DNA of 64,000 bases from Knoellia sinensis KCTC 19936 (GTDB taxonomy: Bacteria; Actinomycetota; Actinomycetes; Actinomycetales; Dermatophilaceae), in NCBI RefSeq assembly GCF_000768705.1, contig NZ_AVPJ01000004.1, forward strand, positions 248,001 to 312,000, in the 5' to 3' direction. Position numbers and translations under genes: made by a program. This document shows, in pieces, positions 1-7,814 of the stretch (position 1 is the first letter of the stretch; each line of letters opens with the position of its first letter). The notes below the pieces were generated by a model. That model was not told the origin of the DNA. It made no database searches and worked only from the letters and a program-made list of their open reading frames with translations.

Positions 1-1
1 C

Positions 2-403
2 CCACTGCTCCGTGAAGCGACCGGGCGACGCGGGCTGATCCCGCTGCTGTCCGACCGCGACCTCACCCGACAAGGTGTCGAGGTCGACTTCTGCGGGGAG
101 CCGGCACGCATGGCGGCTGGGCCTGCGGCTCTGGCCCTTGCGGAGAAGCGGCCGCTCTTCCCGGTCTCCATCCGACACGAGCCTCTGTCTGGTGGTCGCT
201 GGGGCATCGTGATCACCTTCCACGACCAGGTCGCCGTTCCCACGTCCGGAACCACGCGGGACAAGGTTGCGGCGATGACGCAGGCCTGCGCCGACGCGCT
301 GGGCGACGCGGTGCGACTCCACACCGCCGACTGGCACATGCTTCAGCCGGTCTTCACGAAGGACCTGGATCAGGACCGTCTGGTGAGGGCGGGTGCGTCA
401 TGA
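2..403 (+). CDS. patA: Phosphatidylinositol mannoside acyltransferase (PatA), 3' part
   Basis: The C-terminal part of a lysophospholipid-type acyltransferase; the 5' end lies outside the window. PatA moves a palmitoyl group onto the mannose of phosphatidylinositol mannosides at the inner membrane face. The visible frame reads GLIPLLSDRDLTRQGVEVDF, then ARMAAGPAALALAEKRPLFP, the core expected late in this family after the missing catalytic HxxxxD region. The end contains the DWHMLQPVF segment typical of PatA. The stop overlaps the pimA start by 4 bp (ATGA), so the two are probably translated together, as in the mycobacterial patA-pimA pair. Assignment rests on family resemblance and context. 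Confidence 0.88.
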   Translation, partial: PLLREATGRRGLIPLLSDRDLTRQGVEVDFCGEPARMAAGPAALALAEKRPLFPVSIRHEPLSGGRWGIVITFHDQVAVPTSGTTRDKVAAMTQACADALGDAVRLHTADWHMLQPVFTKDLDQDRLVRAGAS

Positions 404-1590
404 GGATCGGGCTCGTCTGCCCCTACGCCTTCGACGTCCCAGGGGGAGTGCAGTTCCACATCCGCGACCTGGCCGAGTACTTCATCGCGCGAGGGCACGA
501 GGTGGGCGTCCTCGCGCCGGTGGACGACCTCGATGCCGATCTGCCGGCATACGTCACGTCGTGCGGGCGCGCAGTTCCGGTGCGCTACAACGGATCCGTC
601 GCACGCCTGACCTTTGGGCCAGTGACTTCCTCACGCGTCAGTCGGTGGCTCGAAGAGGGTGGTTTCGACGTCCTACACCTCCACGAGCCCGTGACGCCGA
701 GCGCTTCGCTCATGGCGTTGTGGGCATCCACCGAACCGGTGGTCGCGACCTTCCACACGTCCAACATCCGCTCACGGGCCATGCACGCGGCCAACCCACT
801 GCTTCGCCCGTCAACCGAGAAGATCCGGGCGCGGATCGCCGTCTCGGAGGAGGCTCGGGGCACAGTGCGCCGGCACCTCGGCGGAGATGCCTACATCATC
901 CCCAACGGTGTCGACACCCGTCGGTTCGCGCCCGATGGTGCGGTGACCCGTTGGTCCGGCACGCCGGAGCGGCCCGTACTGGCCTTCCTGGGGCGGATCG
1001 ACGAACCTCGCAAGGGCCTCCAGGTTCTCCTCGCGGCGATGCCGACGATTCTCGACGCCATCCCGGCGACGCGCCTCGTCGTGGCCGGTCCAGGAGAGGT
1101 GGCCGAGATCGCGTCTCGGCTTGATCCGCGCGTGCGCTCGGCAACGGAGTTCCTGGGAGCGGTCTCCGAGGAGGACAAGGTGGCGTTGTTGCGTTCCGCC
1201 GACCTGTACGTCGCTCCGCACACGGGCGGCGAGAGTTTCGGGATCGTCCTCGTGGAGGCGATGGCTGCGGGGGCGCCGGTCCTGTCGAGTGACCTCGAAG
1301 CCTTCGTTGCGGTCCTGGGTGACAGCCCCTCGGGGCGGACGTTCCCCGTGGGGGACATCGGGAGCCTCGCGGGCACAGTGCTCGAACTGCTGCGTGACCC
1401 GGCGGAGCGGGAGCGCCTCAGTGCACTCGGTCTCCGGCGGGCCCGTTCGTTCGATTGGGACGTCGTCGCCGGGCGCGTGATGGCGGTCTACGAGACCGTG
1501 ATCGAGGGTGCCGACAACTCCCCGGTGGAGCCGATGCTCCGGGCGGGTCTGTTGAGCCGGCTCCGGTGGCCGATGAGGGGTGAGGTCTGA
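400..1590 (+). CDS. pimA: GDP-mannose-dependent phosphatidylinositol alpha-mannosyltransferase PimA
   Basis: A 396-residue GT-B fold glycosyltransferase that adds the first mannose to phosphatidylinositol, starting PIM, lipomannan and lipoarabinomannan synthesis at the cytoplasmic membrane. The N-terminus MRIGLVCPYAFDVPGGVQFH carries the glycine-rich loop of GT4 enzymes. HLHEP near residue 90 and NGVDTRRF in the middle are also typical. The C-terminal half has GRIDEPRKG and the GESFGIVLVEAMAAG nucleotide-sugar motif with the conserved glutamates. Length matches PimA (about 380 residues). It overlaps patA by 4 bp and the LemA-like gene by 1 bp, so the three look like one operon. Confidence 0.95.
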   Translation: MRIGLVCPYAFDVPGGVQFHIRDLAEYFIARGHEVGVLAPVDDLDADLPAYVTSCGRAVPVRYNGSVARLTFGPVTSSRVSRWLEEGGFDVLHLHEPVTPSASLMALWASTEPVVATFHTSNIRSRAMHAANPLLRPSTEKIRARIAVSEEARGTVRRHLGGDAYIIPNGVDTRRFAPDGAVTRWSGTPERPVLAFLGRIDEPRKGLQVLLAAMPTILDAIPATRLVVAGPGEVAEIASRLDPRVRSATEFLGAVSEEDKVALLRSADLYVAPHTGGESFGIVLVEAMAAGAPVLSSDLEAFVAVLGDSPSGRTFPVGDIGSLAGTVLELLRDPAERERLSALGLRRARSFDWDVVAGRVMAVYETVIEGADNSPVEPMLRAGLLSRLRWPMRGEV

Positions 1591-2174
1591 TGGACGTCCT
1601 GCAGGTCACGACGATGATTGCCCTGGTGCTCTTGGCCGTCGCTTGGTACCTCTCGTACTCCGCCTCCCGGCTCGACCGACTCCACGCCAAGGTCGAGGGT
1701 GCGGTCTCGGCGCTCGACGCCCAACTGGTGCGGCGTGCCGAGGCCACGCTCGAGCTCGCGACGAGCGGAAGCATGGACCCTGCCACCTCGCTGCTCCTCG
1801 GCGACGCGGCCAGCGAGGCCCTCGAACGCCACACACACCATCCGCTGAGCCATGACCTCCTCGACGGGCAGACGTTCGCGGGCCGGGAGGGCACCGAGAC
1901 GGACCTGACCGAAACCTTGCGTGCGGCCCTTCCCGAGGAGGCTGTGACGGCTCTGAGGCGTGATCCGGGCAGCCCGGGGGCGGTCGCCCTGGGCCGTGTC
2001 GAGGCCAGCGCTCTGAGGGTCCAGCTGGCGCGCCGCTTCCACAACGACGCAGTGCGCGAAGTGCGTCGTGTGCGGGCCAAGGGTGTGGTGCGTCTCTTCC
2101 GTCTTGCTGGCCACGCCGCACTTCCGCAGGTCGTGGACTTCGACGACGACCTTCCGCCCGCGGTGGTCGACTAG
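1590..2174 (+). CDS. LemA-like membrane-anchored protein following pimA
   Basis: A 194-residue protein with one N-terminal membrane segment (VTTMIALVLLAVAWYLSYSA, about residues 6-25). The next helix, RLDRLHAKVEGAVSALDAQL, resembles the first helix of the LemA fold. The C-terminal ARRFHNDAVREVRRVR resembles the LemA RRFYNDAV motif. A conserved membrane protein sits in the same place after pimA in mycobacteria (Rv2609c position). Its start overlaps the pimA stop (TGATG), so it is probably co-translated. No enzymatic function can be assigned. The body probably faces the outside or forms a coiled helix bundle at the membrane; that is inference. Confidence 0.75.
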   Translation: MDVLQVTTMIALVLLAVAWYLSYSASRLDRLHAKVEGAVSALDAQLVRRAEATLELATSGSMDPATSLLLGDAASEALERHTHHPLSHDLLDGQTFAGREGTETDLTETLRAALPEEAVTALRRDPGSPGAVALGRVEASALRVQLARRFHNDAVREVRRVRAKGVVRLFRLAGHAALPQVVDFDDDLPPAVVD

Positions 2175-2203
2175 GCGCGTCCGCGGACGCTTCCGGCCGG
2201 ATC

Positions 2204-2209
2204 TACACT
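2204..2209 (+). promoter_or_regulatory. -10 element (TACACT) of pdxS, leaderless spacing
   Basis: TACACT fits the actinobacterial TAnnnT -10 pattern and lies 7 nt before the pdxS ATG. Transcription would therefore start at or next to the A of the start codon. No clear -35 box and no Shine-Dalgarno sequence is visible. Confidence 0.55.
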
Positions 2210-2216
2210 TGCCCGC

Positions 2217-3137
2217 ATGAGTGAGTTCGACACCCCCGACGCTTCCACGACCACCTCCCATACCGGCACGACGCGCGTGAAGCGCGGCATGGCCGAAATG
2301 CTCAAGGGCGGCGTCATCATGGACGTCGTCAACGCCGAGCAGGCCAAGATCGCCGAGGACGCCGGCGCTGTCGCGGTCATGGCTCTCGAGCGTGTTCCGG
2401 CCGACATCCGCGCCCAGGGCGGCGTGTCACGCATGTCGGACCCCGACATGATCGACGGCATCGTCGAGGCGGTGTCCATCCCCGTCATGGCAAAGGCCCG
2501 CATCGGCCACTTCGTCGAGGCCCAGGTGTTGCAGTCCCTCGGCGTCGACTACATCGACGAGTCCGAGGTGCTCACCCCGGCCGACTACGCCAACCACATC
2601 GACAAGTGGAAGTTCACCGTTCCCTTCGTGTGTGGTGCCACGAACCTCGGCGAGGCGCTGCGCCGCATCACCGAGGGTGCGGCGATGATCCGTTCCAAGG
2701 GCGAGGCCGGCACGGGCGACGTCTCCAACGCGACGACCCACATGCGCAAGATCCGCGCCGAGATCAAGCGTCTCCAGAACCTTCCCGAGGACGAGCTCTA
2801 TGTCGCGGCGAAGGAGCTCCAGGCACCGTTCGACCTCGTCAAGGAGGTGGCCGAGGCCGGGAAGCTCCCCGTCGTGCTCTTCACGGCTGGCGGCATCGCC
2901 ACCCCCGCCGACGCCGCCATGATGATGCAGCTCGGTGCCGAGGGTGTGTTCGTCGGCTCCGGCATCTTCAAGTCGGGCAACCCGGCGCAGCGTGCCGAGG
3001 CGATCGTCAAGGCCACGACCTTCCACGACGACCCCGACGTCATCGCCAAGGTCTCGCGCGGACTTGGTGAGGCCATGGTCGGTATCAACGTCGACGAGAT
3101 CCCCGAGCCGCACCGGCTCGCCGAGCGCGGCTGGTGA
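2217..3137 (+). CDS. pdxS: Pyridoxal 5'-phosphate synthase lyase subunit PdxS
   Basis: A 306-residue PdxS (Snz/PDX1) that builds PLP from ribose 5-phosphate, glyceraldehyde 3-phosphate and ammonia, the ammonia coming from PdxT. The full family signature is present: [20 protein letters not shown], the AKARIGHF lysine that binds the sugar phosphate, [17 protein letters not shown] with the second lysine, and the phosphate-binding [10 protein letters not shown] and VGSGIFKS loops. Length is normal, with about 15 extra N-terminal residues ([16 protein letters not shown]). It is read from its own promoter. Its partner pdxT lies 8 kb downstream instead of next door, separated by an accessory block. 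Confidence 0.97.
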   Translation: MSEFDTPDASTTTSHTGTTRVKRGMAEMLKGGVIMDVVNAEQAKIAEDAGAVAVMALERVPADIRAQGGVSRMSDPDMIDGIVEAVSIPVMAKARIGHFVEAQVLQSLGVDYIDESEVLTPADYANHIDKWKFTVPFVCGATNLGEALRRITEGAAMIRSKGEAGTGDVSNATTHMRKIRAEIKRLQNLPEDELYVAAKELQAPFDLVKEVAEAGKLPVVLFTAGGIATPADAAMMMQLGAEGVFVGSGIFKSGNPAQRAEAIVKATTFHDDPDVIAKVSRGLGEAMVGINVDEIPEPHRLAERGW

Positions 3138-3154
3138 CTCCTCGCTGACTGCGT

Positions 3155-3190
3155 GACACGAGGGCGGCCCCATGGGGTCGCCCTCGTGTC
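3155..3190 (+). terminator. Near-perfect palindrome after pdxS
   Basis: Arms GACACGAGGGCG and CGCCCTCGTGTC (12 bp) enclose a CCCCATGGGG core, giving an almost continuous 36-bp dyad that begins 17 bp after the pdxS stop. There is no T run, which is usual for actinobacterial hairpin terminators. It lies between convergent pdxS and fdhD and may serve both strands. Confidence 0.7.
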
Positions 3191-3207
3191 GTGTGCGACG
3201 CGTTAGC

Positions 3208-3277
3208 GGGCCTGACGGACTGCGCGCTGGTTCGGACGCAGCACACCTTTCGAGGTGAGCGCGCAGTCCTTTGGCCC
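3208..3277. repeat. Inverted repeat between pdxS and fdhD
   Basis: Perfect 12-bp arms GGACTGCGCGCT (3217-3228) and AGCGCGCAGTCC (3258-3269), with 29 nt between them, are extended outward by GGGCC/GGCCC. The word GCCTGACGGA recurs at about 3211 and 3319. It could be a second terminator for fdhD on the other strand or a small intergenic palindromic element. I see no gene in 3138-3372. Confidence 0.55.
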
Positions 3278-3372
3278 GACGCACGTCGCGCACGACACCA
3301 CGGGCTCACCGCATGCTGGCCTGACGGATGTCGGGCGCTTCACCCGAGCTCGCCATCCGCCGGTCGAGTTGG

Positions 3373-4197
3373 TCAGTGGGGGATGCGGTGGGTGTGGGTG
3401 TAGACGCTCAACCGGCGATCGCGGGCGAAGGCCACCAAGGTGACTCCCAGGCGGTCGGCGGCCTCGATTGCGAGGGTCGACGGCGCCGAGACACACGCCA
3501 GCACGGCCACCTGGGACACTGCTGCCTTCTGGACGATCTCGAAACTCGCACGGCTGGACACCACGAGGAGAGCGCCCGCAGTGGTCACGTCACCGACAAG
3601 CGCCGCGCCGAGGACCTTGTCGACCGCGTTGTGGCGGCCGATGTCCTCGCGGACGATCGCGAGCGAACTCGGCGACGGCGCGCCGTTGGAGTCGGCCGGA
3701 GCGAGGCCAGCGCCGTGGACGCCTCCGGTCTTCGCGAACACCGTCTGGCGTGACCGAAGTTCGTCGAGGGCACCGGCGACGTTCTCGGCTGCCCACACCA
3801 TGTCCGGCGGGCGGGAGGCCACGACTTCCTCGACCGCTTCGACTGCCGTCGTGCCACACAGGCCACAGCCGCCGAGGGAAGCGAGGTTGCGCGTCCCTGT
3901 CGCTGCTCGGGCGACCGAGCCGCCGGGCACATCGAGGTTGAGGACGTTGAGCGTGTCGAGGTCCGAGCAGAACCGCGCCGAGACGACATCGTCCCTCGAT
4001 CGAATCACTCCTTCGGCGCGCAGCAGGCCGTGAGCCAGATCGACGTCTGCCCCCGGCGTGCGCATGGTCACCGTGAAGGTCTCGCCATTCACCCTGATCT
4101 CGAGCGGCTCCTCACCGGCGACGGTGTCGATCGCGCGGGACACGTCGCCATCGAGGTCGATCCGGACGACCTTGTGGCGGGCGGTGACGCGTCCCAT
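3373..4197 (-). CDS. fdhD: Formate dehydrogenase accessory sulfurtransferase FdhD
   Basis: A 274-residue FdhD, which passes sulfur from a cysteine desulfurase to the molybdenum cofactor so that formate dehydrogenase becomes active. The sulfur-carrying CxxC is present as GGCGLCG (about C111 and C114). The family motif EDIGRHNAVDKVLG follows, and later SRASFEIVQKA. The frame is open far upstream, but the start at 4197 gives the normal family N-terminus and overlaps the stop of the formate dehydrogenase gene by one base (TGATG). Tight coupling to its client enzyme supports the call. Confidence 0.95.
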   Translation of the reverse strand: MGRVTARHKVVRIDLDGDVSRAIDTVAGEEPLEIRVNGETFTVTMRTPGADVDLAHGLLRAEGVIRSRDDVVSARFCSDLDTLNVLNLDVPGGSVARAATGTRNLASLGGCGLCGTTAVEAVEEVVASRPPDMVWAAENVAGALDELRSRQTVFAKTGGVHGAGLAPADSNGAPSPSSLAIVREDIGRHNAVDKVLGAALVGDVTTAGALLVVSSRASFEIVQKAAVSQVAVLACVSAPSTLAIEAADRLGVTLVAFARDRRLSVYTHTHRIPH

Positions 4198-6479
4198 CAA
4201 CGGGCCTCGAGCCGGACCACGACAGACTTTGACGTCGGGGTGTTGCTGCCGCGTGCCGTGGAGTCGAGCGGGACGAGGACGTTGGTCTCGGGGAAGTACG
4301 CGGCCACGCATCCACGAGGCGTCGGGTAGCCGACCAACCGGAACTCCTCTGCACGACGCTCGGTGAGTGCGTCCGCTCCGTCCGGGCCCCGCCACTCCGA
4401 GATGATGTCGACGCTCTGGCCCTCCGAGAGGCCCAGAGTCGTCAGGTCATCGGGGTTGATGAACAGCACGCGACGACCGCTCTTGATGCCGCGATAGTGG
4501 TCGTCGAGACCATAGATCGTGGTGTTGTACTGGTCGTGGCTCCGGATCGTCTGGAGCAACAACCGACCGGGTGGGCACTCTGGGTACTCGAGTGGGTGCA
4601 CCATGAATCGGGCTCGACCCCCGTCGACCTCGAACCGCCGTTCGCGCGGCGGGATCGGCAGCTGGAACCCCCCGGGATCAGCGATCCGCTCCTCGAACCG
4701 CTCGAAGCCGGGCACGACGCGGGAGATCTGGCTCCGGATGACTCGGTAGTCGCCCCGCATCGCCGACCAGTCGATCGTCGACTCGGGCCTGACCCTCCGG
4801 GCCAGCTCGCAGACGATCGCCACCTCGCTGAGCAAGGTGTCACTGGCCGGTGCGAGCCGTCCGCGCGACGCGTGGACCATCGACATCGAGTCCTCGACCG
4901 TGACGACCTGCTCACCGGAGAACTGCACGTCTCGCTCGGTGCGGCCCAGTGTCGGGAGGATCAGGGCCTCGGTTCCGGTCACCGTGTGCGACCGGTTGAG
5001 CTTGGTCGAGACGTGACAGGTGAGATCGGTGGCTTCGAGTGCGGCCTCGGTGACGTCACTGTCCGACATCGCCCGAACGAAGTTGCCGCCCATGGCGAAG
5101 AACACGCGACCACGACCGTCACGCATCGCGCGGACGGCGTCGACCGCGTCGACTCCGTGTTCGCGGGGCACGGTGATCGAGAACTCGGCGTCGAGCGCGT
5201 CCAGGAAGGACTCGGGAGCCTTCTCATAGATGCCCATCGTCCGGTCCCCCTGGACGTTGGAGTGACCCCGCACTGGGCACACCCCGGCGCCCTCGCGTCC
5301 CATGTGCCCGCCGAGAAGGAGCACGTTCACCATTTCCTGGATCGTGGCGACCGCGTGGCGGTGCTGGGTGATTCCCATCGCCCAACACACGATGACCGAC
5401 TCGGCCGACGCGATGGCATCGGCCAGAGCGCGGATCTCCGCTTCGGCCAGTCCCGTGGCCTCAAGCACGCGCGACCAGTCCAGCGACGCCCGCGCTTCGG
5501 CAAACTTCGCGAACCCCGCTGTGTGCGCCTCGATGAAGTCCTTGTCGACCGCGCCCTGCTGGACCAGCAGATGTCCGACCGCTTGGAAGAGCGCCTGGTC
5601 CCCGCCGAGTCGGATCGGGAGGTGCGTGTCGGCGATCTTCGATCCCGCCCCCGCGACACCCTTCACCGTTTGCGGGTTCCGGAACGTCATGAGGCCCGCC
5701 TCGGCGAGCGGGTTGATCGAGACGACGCGAGCACCGTTCTCCTTGGCGGCTTCCAACGTCGACAGCATCCGCGGGTGGTTGGTTCCCGGGTTCTGGCCGA
5801 CCACGAGGATGAGGTCGGCCGCGACGAGGTCGTCGAGCGTGACGGTTCCCTTGCCGATGCCGATGCTCTCGCCCAACGCCGTGCCGCTCGACTCGTGGCA
5901 CATGTTGGAGCAGTCGGGAAGGTTGTTGGTGCCGAACTCCCGCACGAACAGCTGGTAGGCGAACGCCGCCTCATTGCTCGTCCGTCCCGAGGTGTAGAAG
6001 ATCGCCTGGTCGGGGTCGTCGAGTTCGCACAGGTGGTCGGCGACGATGTCGAGGGCACGCTCCCACGTCACCGGCTCGTAGTGCGTTGCCTCCGCCGGCT
6101 TGTGCATCGGAGTCGTCAGCCGTCCCTGTTGGCCCAGCCAGTAGTCGGACTTCTCGCGCAGCTCGGCGATCGAGTGCTCAGCGAAGAAGGCCGGCTCGAC
6201 CCGCCTCAGCGTGGCCTCCTCCGCAACGGCCTTGGCGCCGTTCTCGCAGAACTCCGCGCGATGCTTGTCCGCTGGGTCCGGCCATGCGCACCCCGGACAG
6301 TCGTAGCCGTTGTCCTGGTTGATCCGTAGGAGTGTCCGGCCGGTGCGCACCACGCCCATCTGCTCGATCGACATGCGCAGGGACCGCACGACCGCAGGTA
6401 CCCCGGCTGCCGACGACTTGGGCTCGGTGACCACGAGGTCGGCGTCGCCCCTGTCCTGCGTTCCTGCTTTGGATGCCAT
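4197..6479 (-). CDS. FdhF/YdeP-family molybdopterin oxidoreductase (formate dehydrogenase alpha subunit-like)
   Basis: A 760-residue single-chain molybdenum bis-MGD enzyme of the FdhF/YdeP group. Near the N-terminus are C61, C64 and C78 (CPGCAWPDP...FCENG), fewer cysteines than the four of FdhF, so the iron-sulfur site may be changed or absent. The molybdenum ligand region reads SNMCHESSG, with C194-H195 where E. coli FdhF has Sec-His. GQNPGTNHPR and the C-terminal molydopterin-dinucleotide domain (QTIRSHDQYNTTIYG) follow. Linkage with fdhD supports formate oxidation, but YdeP-type enzymes are poorly characterised and the substrate is not proven. Second gene of the kynU-fdh-fdhD operon, 18 bp after kynU. 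Confidence 0.88.
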   Translation of the reverse strand: MASKAGTQDRGDADLVVTEPKSSAAGVPAVVRSLRMSIEQMGVVRTGRTLLRINQDNGYDCPGCAWPDPADKHRAEFCENGAKAVAEEATLRRVEPAFFAEHSIAELREKSDYWLGQQGRLTTPMHKPAEATHYEPVTWERALDIVADHLCELDDPDQAIFYTSGRTSNEAAFAYQLFVREFGTNNLPDCSNMCHESSGTALGESIGIGKGTVTLDDLVAADLILVVGQNPGTNHPRMLSTLEAAKENGARVVSINPLAEAGLMTFRNPQTVKGVAGAGSKIADTHLPIRLGGDQALFQAVGHLLVQQGAVDKDFIEAHTAGFAKFAEARASLDWSRVLEATGLAEAEIRALADAIASAESVIVCWAMGITQHRHAVATIQEMVNVLLLGGHMGREGAGVCPVRGHSNVQGDRTMGIYEKAPESFLDALDAEFSITVPREHGVDAVDAVRAMRDGRGRVFFAMGGNFVRAMSDSDVTEAALEATDLTCHVSTKLNRSHTVTGTEALILPTLGRTERDVQFSGEQVVTVEDSMSMVHASRGRLAPASDTLLSEVAIVCELARRVRPESTIDWSAMRGDYRVIRSQISRVVPGFERFEERIADPGGFQLPIPPRERRFEVDGGRARFMVHPLEYPECPPGRLLLQTIRSHDQYNTTIYGLDDHYRGIKSGRRVLFINPDDLTTLGLSEGQSVDIISEWRGPDGADALTERRAEEFRLVGYPTPRGCVAAYFPETNVLVPLDSTARGSNTPTSKSVVVRLEAR

Positions 6480-6497
6480 GCGGGCATTCTCTCCCGC

Positions 6498-7742
6498 TCA
6501 GGTCACTGCGGCTCGGGCGGCATGCTCCGGCCGTGCGAACTCGGCCCCATCGATCACGTCTCGCAGGTGCCGGGCCGCGGTGAGCACGTCCTCGTGGGAG
6601 AGGTAGAGCGGTGCAAATCCCAACCGAACGATGTCCGGCTCACGGAAGTCTCCGATGACCCCGCGCGCGATGAGGGCCTGGACGACGGCATACGCAGCAG
6701 GGTGCCGCAGGCTCACCTGGGAGCCGCGCCGGTCATCGCGCGGCGTGACGATCGGGAGGTCGACGCCGAGGGCGTCGAGACACTCGACGAAGAAGCCGGT
6801 GAGCGAGAGCGATCGGCGCCTCACGTCCCCCATGTCCAAACCTTCGTATGCCGTGAGCGCACCTTCGAGTGCCGCGATCCCGAGCACCGGTGGAGTACCC
6901 ACACGGGCTCGGGTGATGCCGTCCGCGGGCACATGGTCGGGGGACATGGCGAAGGGAGCCGCGTGACCGTTCCACCCGAGGATGGGGTTGGTGAACTCGG
7001 CCAGATGCTGTGGTGCGACGAAGAGGAACGCCGGTGCGCCGGGTCCACCGCTGAGGTACTTGTAGCCGCACCCGACCGCGAAGTCAGCCGCACCCTCGGT
7101 CAGCCCCACGTCGACGACGCCCGCGGAGTGGCACAGGTCCCAACACGCCAGCGCGCCCACCTGGTGGGCCGCCTCGGTGATCGCCGCGAGATCCCACAGC
7201 TCACCTGTGCGGTAGTCCACGTGTGAGTAGGCCGCGAGGGCAACGTCGTTCGAGCCTTCGAGGCGTGCCACGGCGTCACGCGGTGACACGAGCTCCAGCG
7301 TCAGGCCGAGCTGGTCGCACACCCCCCGGGTGACGTGGACGTCCGTGGGGAACGAGTCAGGATCCGTCAGGACGACGCGACGGTCGGGCCGGAGCCGGGC
7401 GGCGGCGTGCACTGCCTTGAACAGGCTGATCGTCGTCGAATCACCGACGACGACCGAACCAGACGGTGCACCGACGAGCGAGGCGATGCGGTCGCCCACG
7501 CGTTCGGGCGCGGTCCACCACGCCGACTCGTTCCACGCGCGGATGAGCTGCTGACCCCACTGGCGCGTCACGGCATCGGCCGTCGCGTCGCGGGCCGCCA
7601 CCGACATCGCCCCGAGGGAGTTGCCGTCGAGATAGATGACGCCCTCTGGCAGGACGAACGCGTCTCGGCGGTCGGTCGCGAGGTGCTCGCTGTCGAGGTG
7701 GCGTGCGCGTTGGGCCAGGGCGGTCTGGGCGTTGTCGCTCAT
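6498..7742 (-). CDS. kynU: Kynureninase
   Basis: A 414-residue PLP enzyme of fold type I that splits kynurenine to anthranilate plus alanine (or 3-hydroxykynurenine to 3-hydroxyanthranilate). Visible features are YLDGNSLGA near residue 40, GDSTTISLFK for phosphate binding, YSHVDYRTG, the WDLCHSAG aspartate, and the PLP lysine at about K228 in GCGYKYLSGGPGAP. A longer open frame runs upstream, but the ATG at 7742 gives the normal family N-terminus, and a CATGCT hexamer lies 7 nt before it, so the mRNA may be leaderless. No other tryptophan-degradation gene is in the window. The formate dehydrogenase downstream could use the formate made earlier in that pathway. Confidence 0.93.
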   Translation of the reverse strand: MSDNAQTALAQRARHLDSEHLATDRRDAFVLPEGVIYLDGNSLGAMSVAARDATADAVTRQWGQQLIRAWNESAWWTAPERVGDRIASLVGAPSGSVVVGDSTTISLFKAVHAAARLRPDRRVVLTDPDSFPTDVHVTRGVCDQLGLTLELVSPRDAVARLEGSNDVALAAYSHVDYRTGELWDLAAITEAAHQVGALACWDLCHSAGVVDVGLTEGAADFAVGCGYKYLSGGPGAPAFLFVAPQHLAEFTNPILGWNGHAAPFAMSPDHVPADGITRARVGTPPVLGIAALEGALTAYEGLDMGDVRRRSLSLTGFFVECLDALGVDLPIVTPRDDRRGSQVSLRHPAAYAVVQALIARGVIGDFREPDIVRLGFAPLYLSHEDVLTAARHLRDVIDGAEFARPEHAARAAVT

Positions 7743-7814
7743 GGGCAGAAGCATGTCACCCGACGCCCGCGCACGAATACGCTGGAGTGTTGGACCCGGC
7801 CGCAGGAGGCGAGG

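Noticed and set aside
5882-5905. Selenocysteine (UGA) at the formate dehydrogenase active site
   Set aside because: The position is an ordinary Cys codon (in CHESSG), with no in-frame TGA, so no selenoprotein is needed.
4497-6329. 610-codon plus-strand frame opposite the formate dehydrogenase gene
   Set aside because: Shadow of the real minus-strand gene, which has clear molybdoenzyme motifs. No start signal or domain in the shadow.
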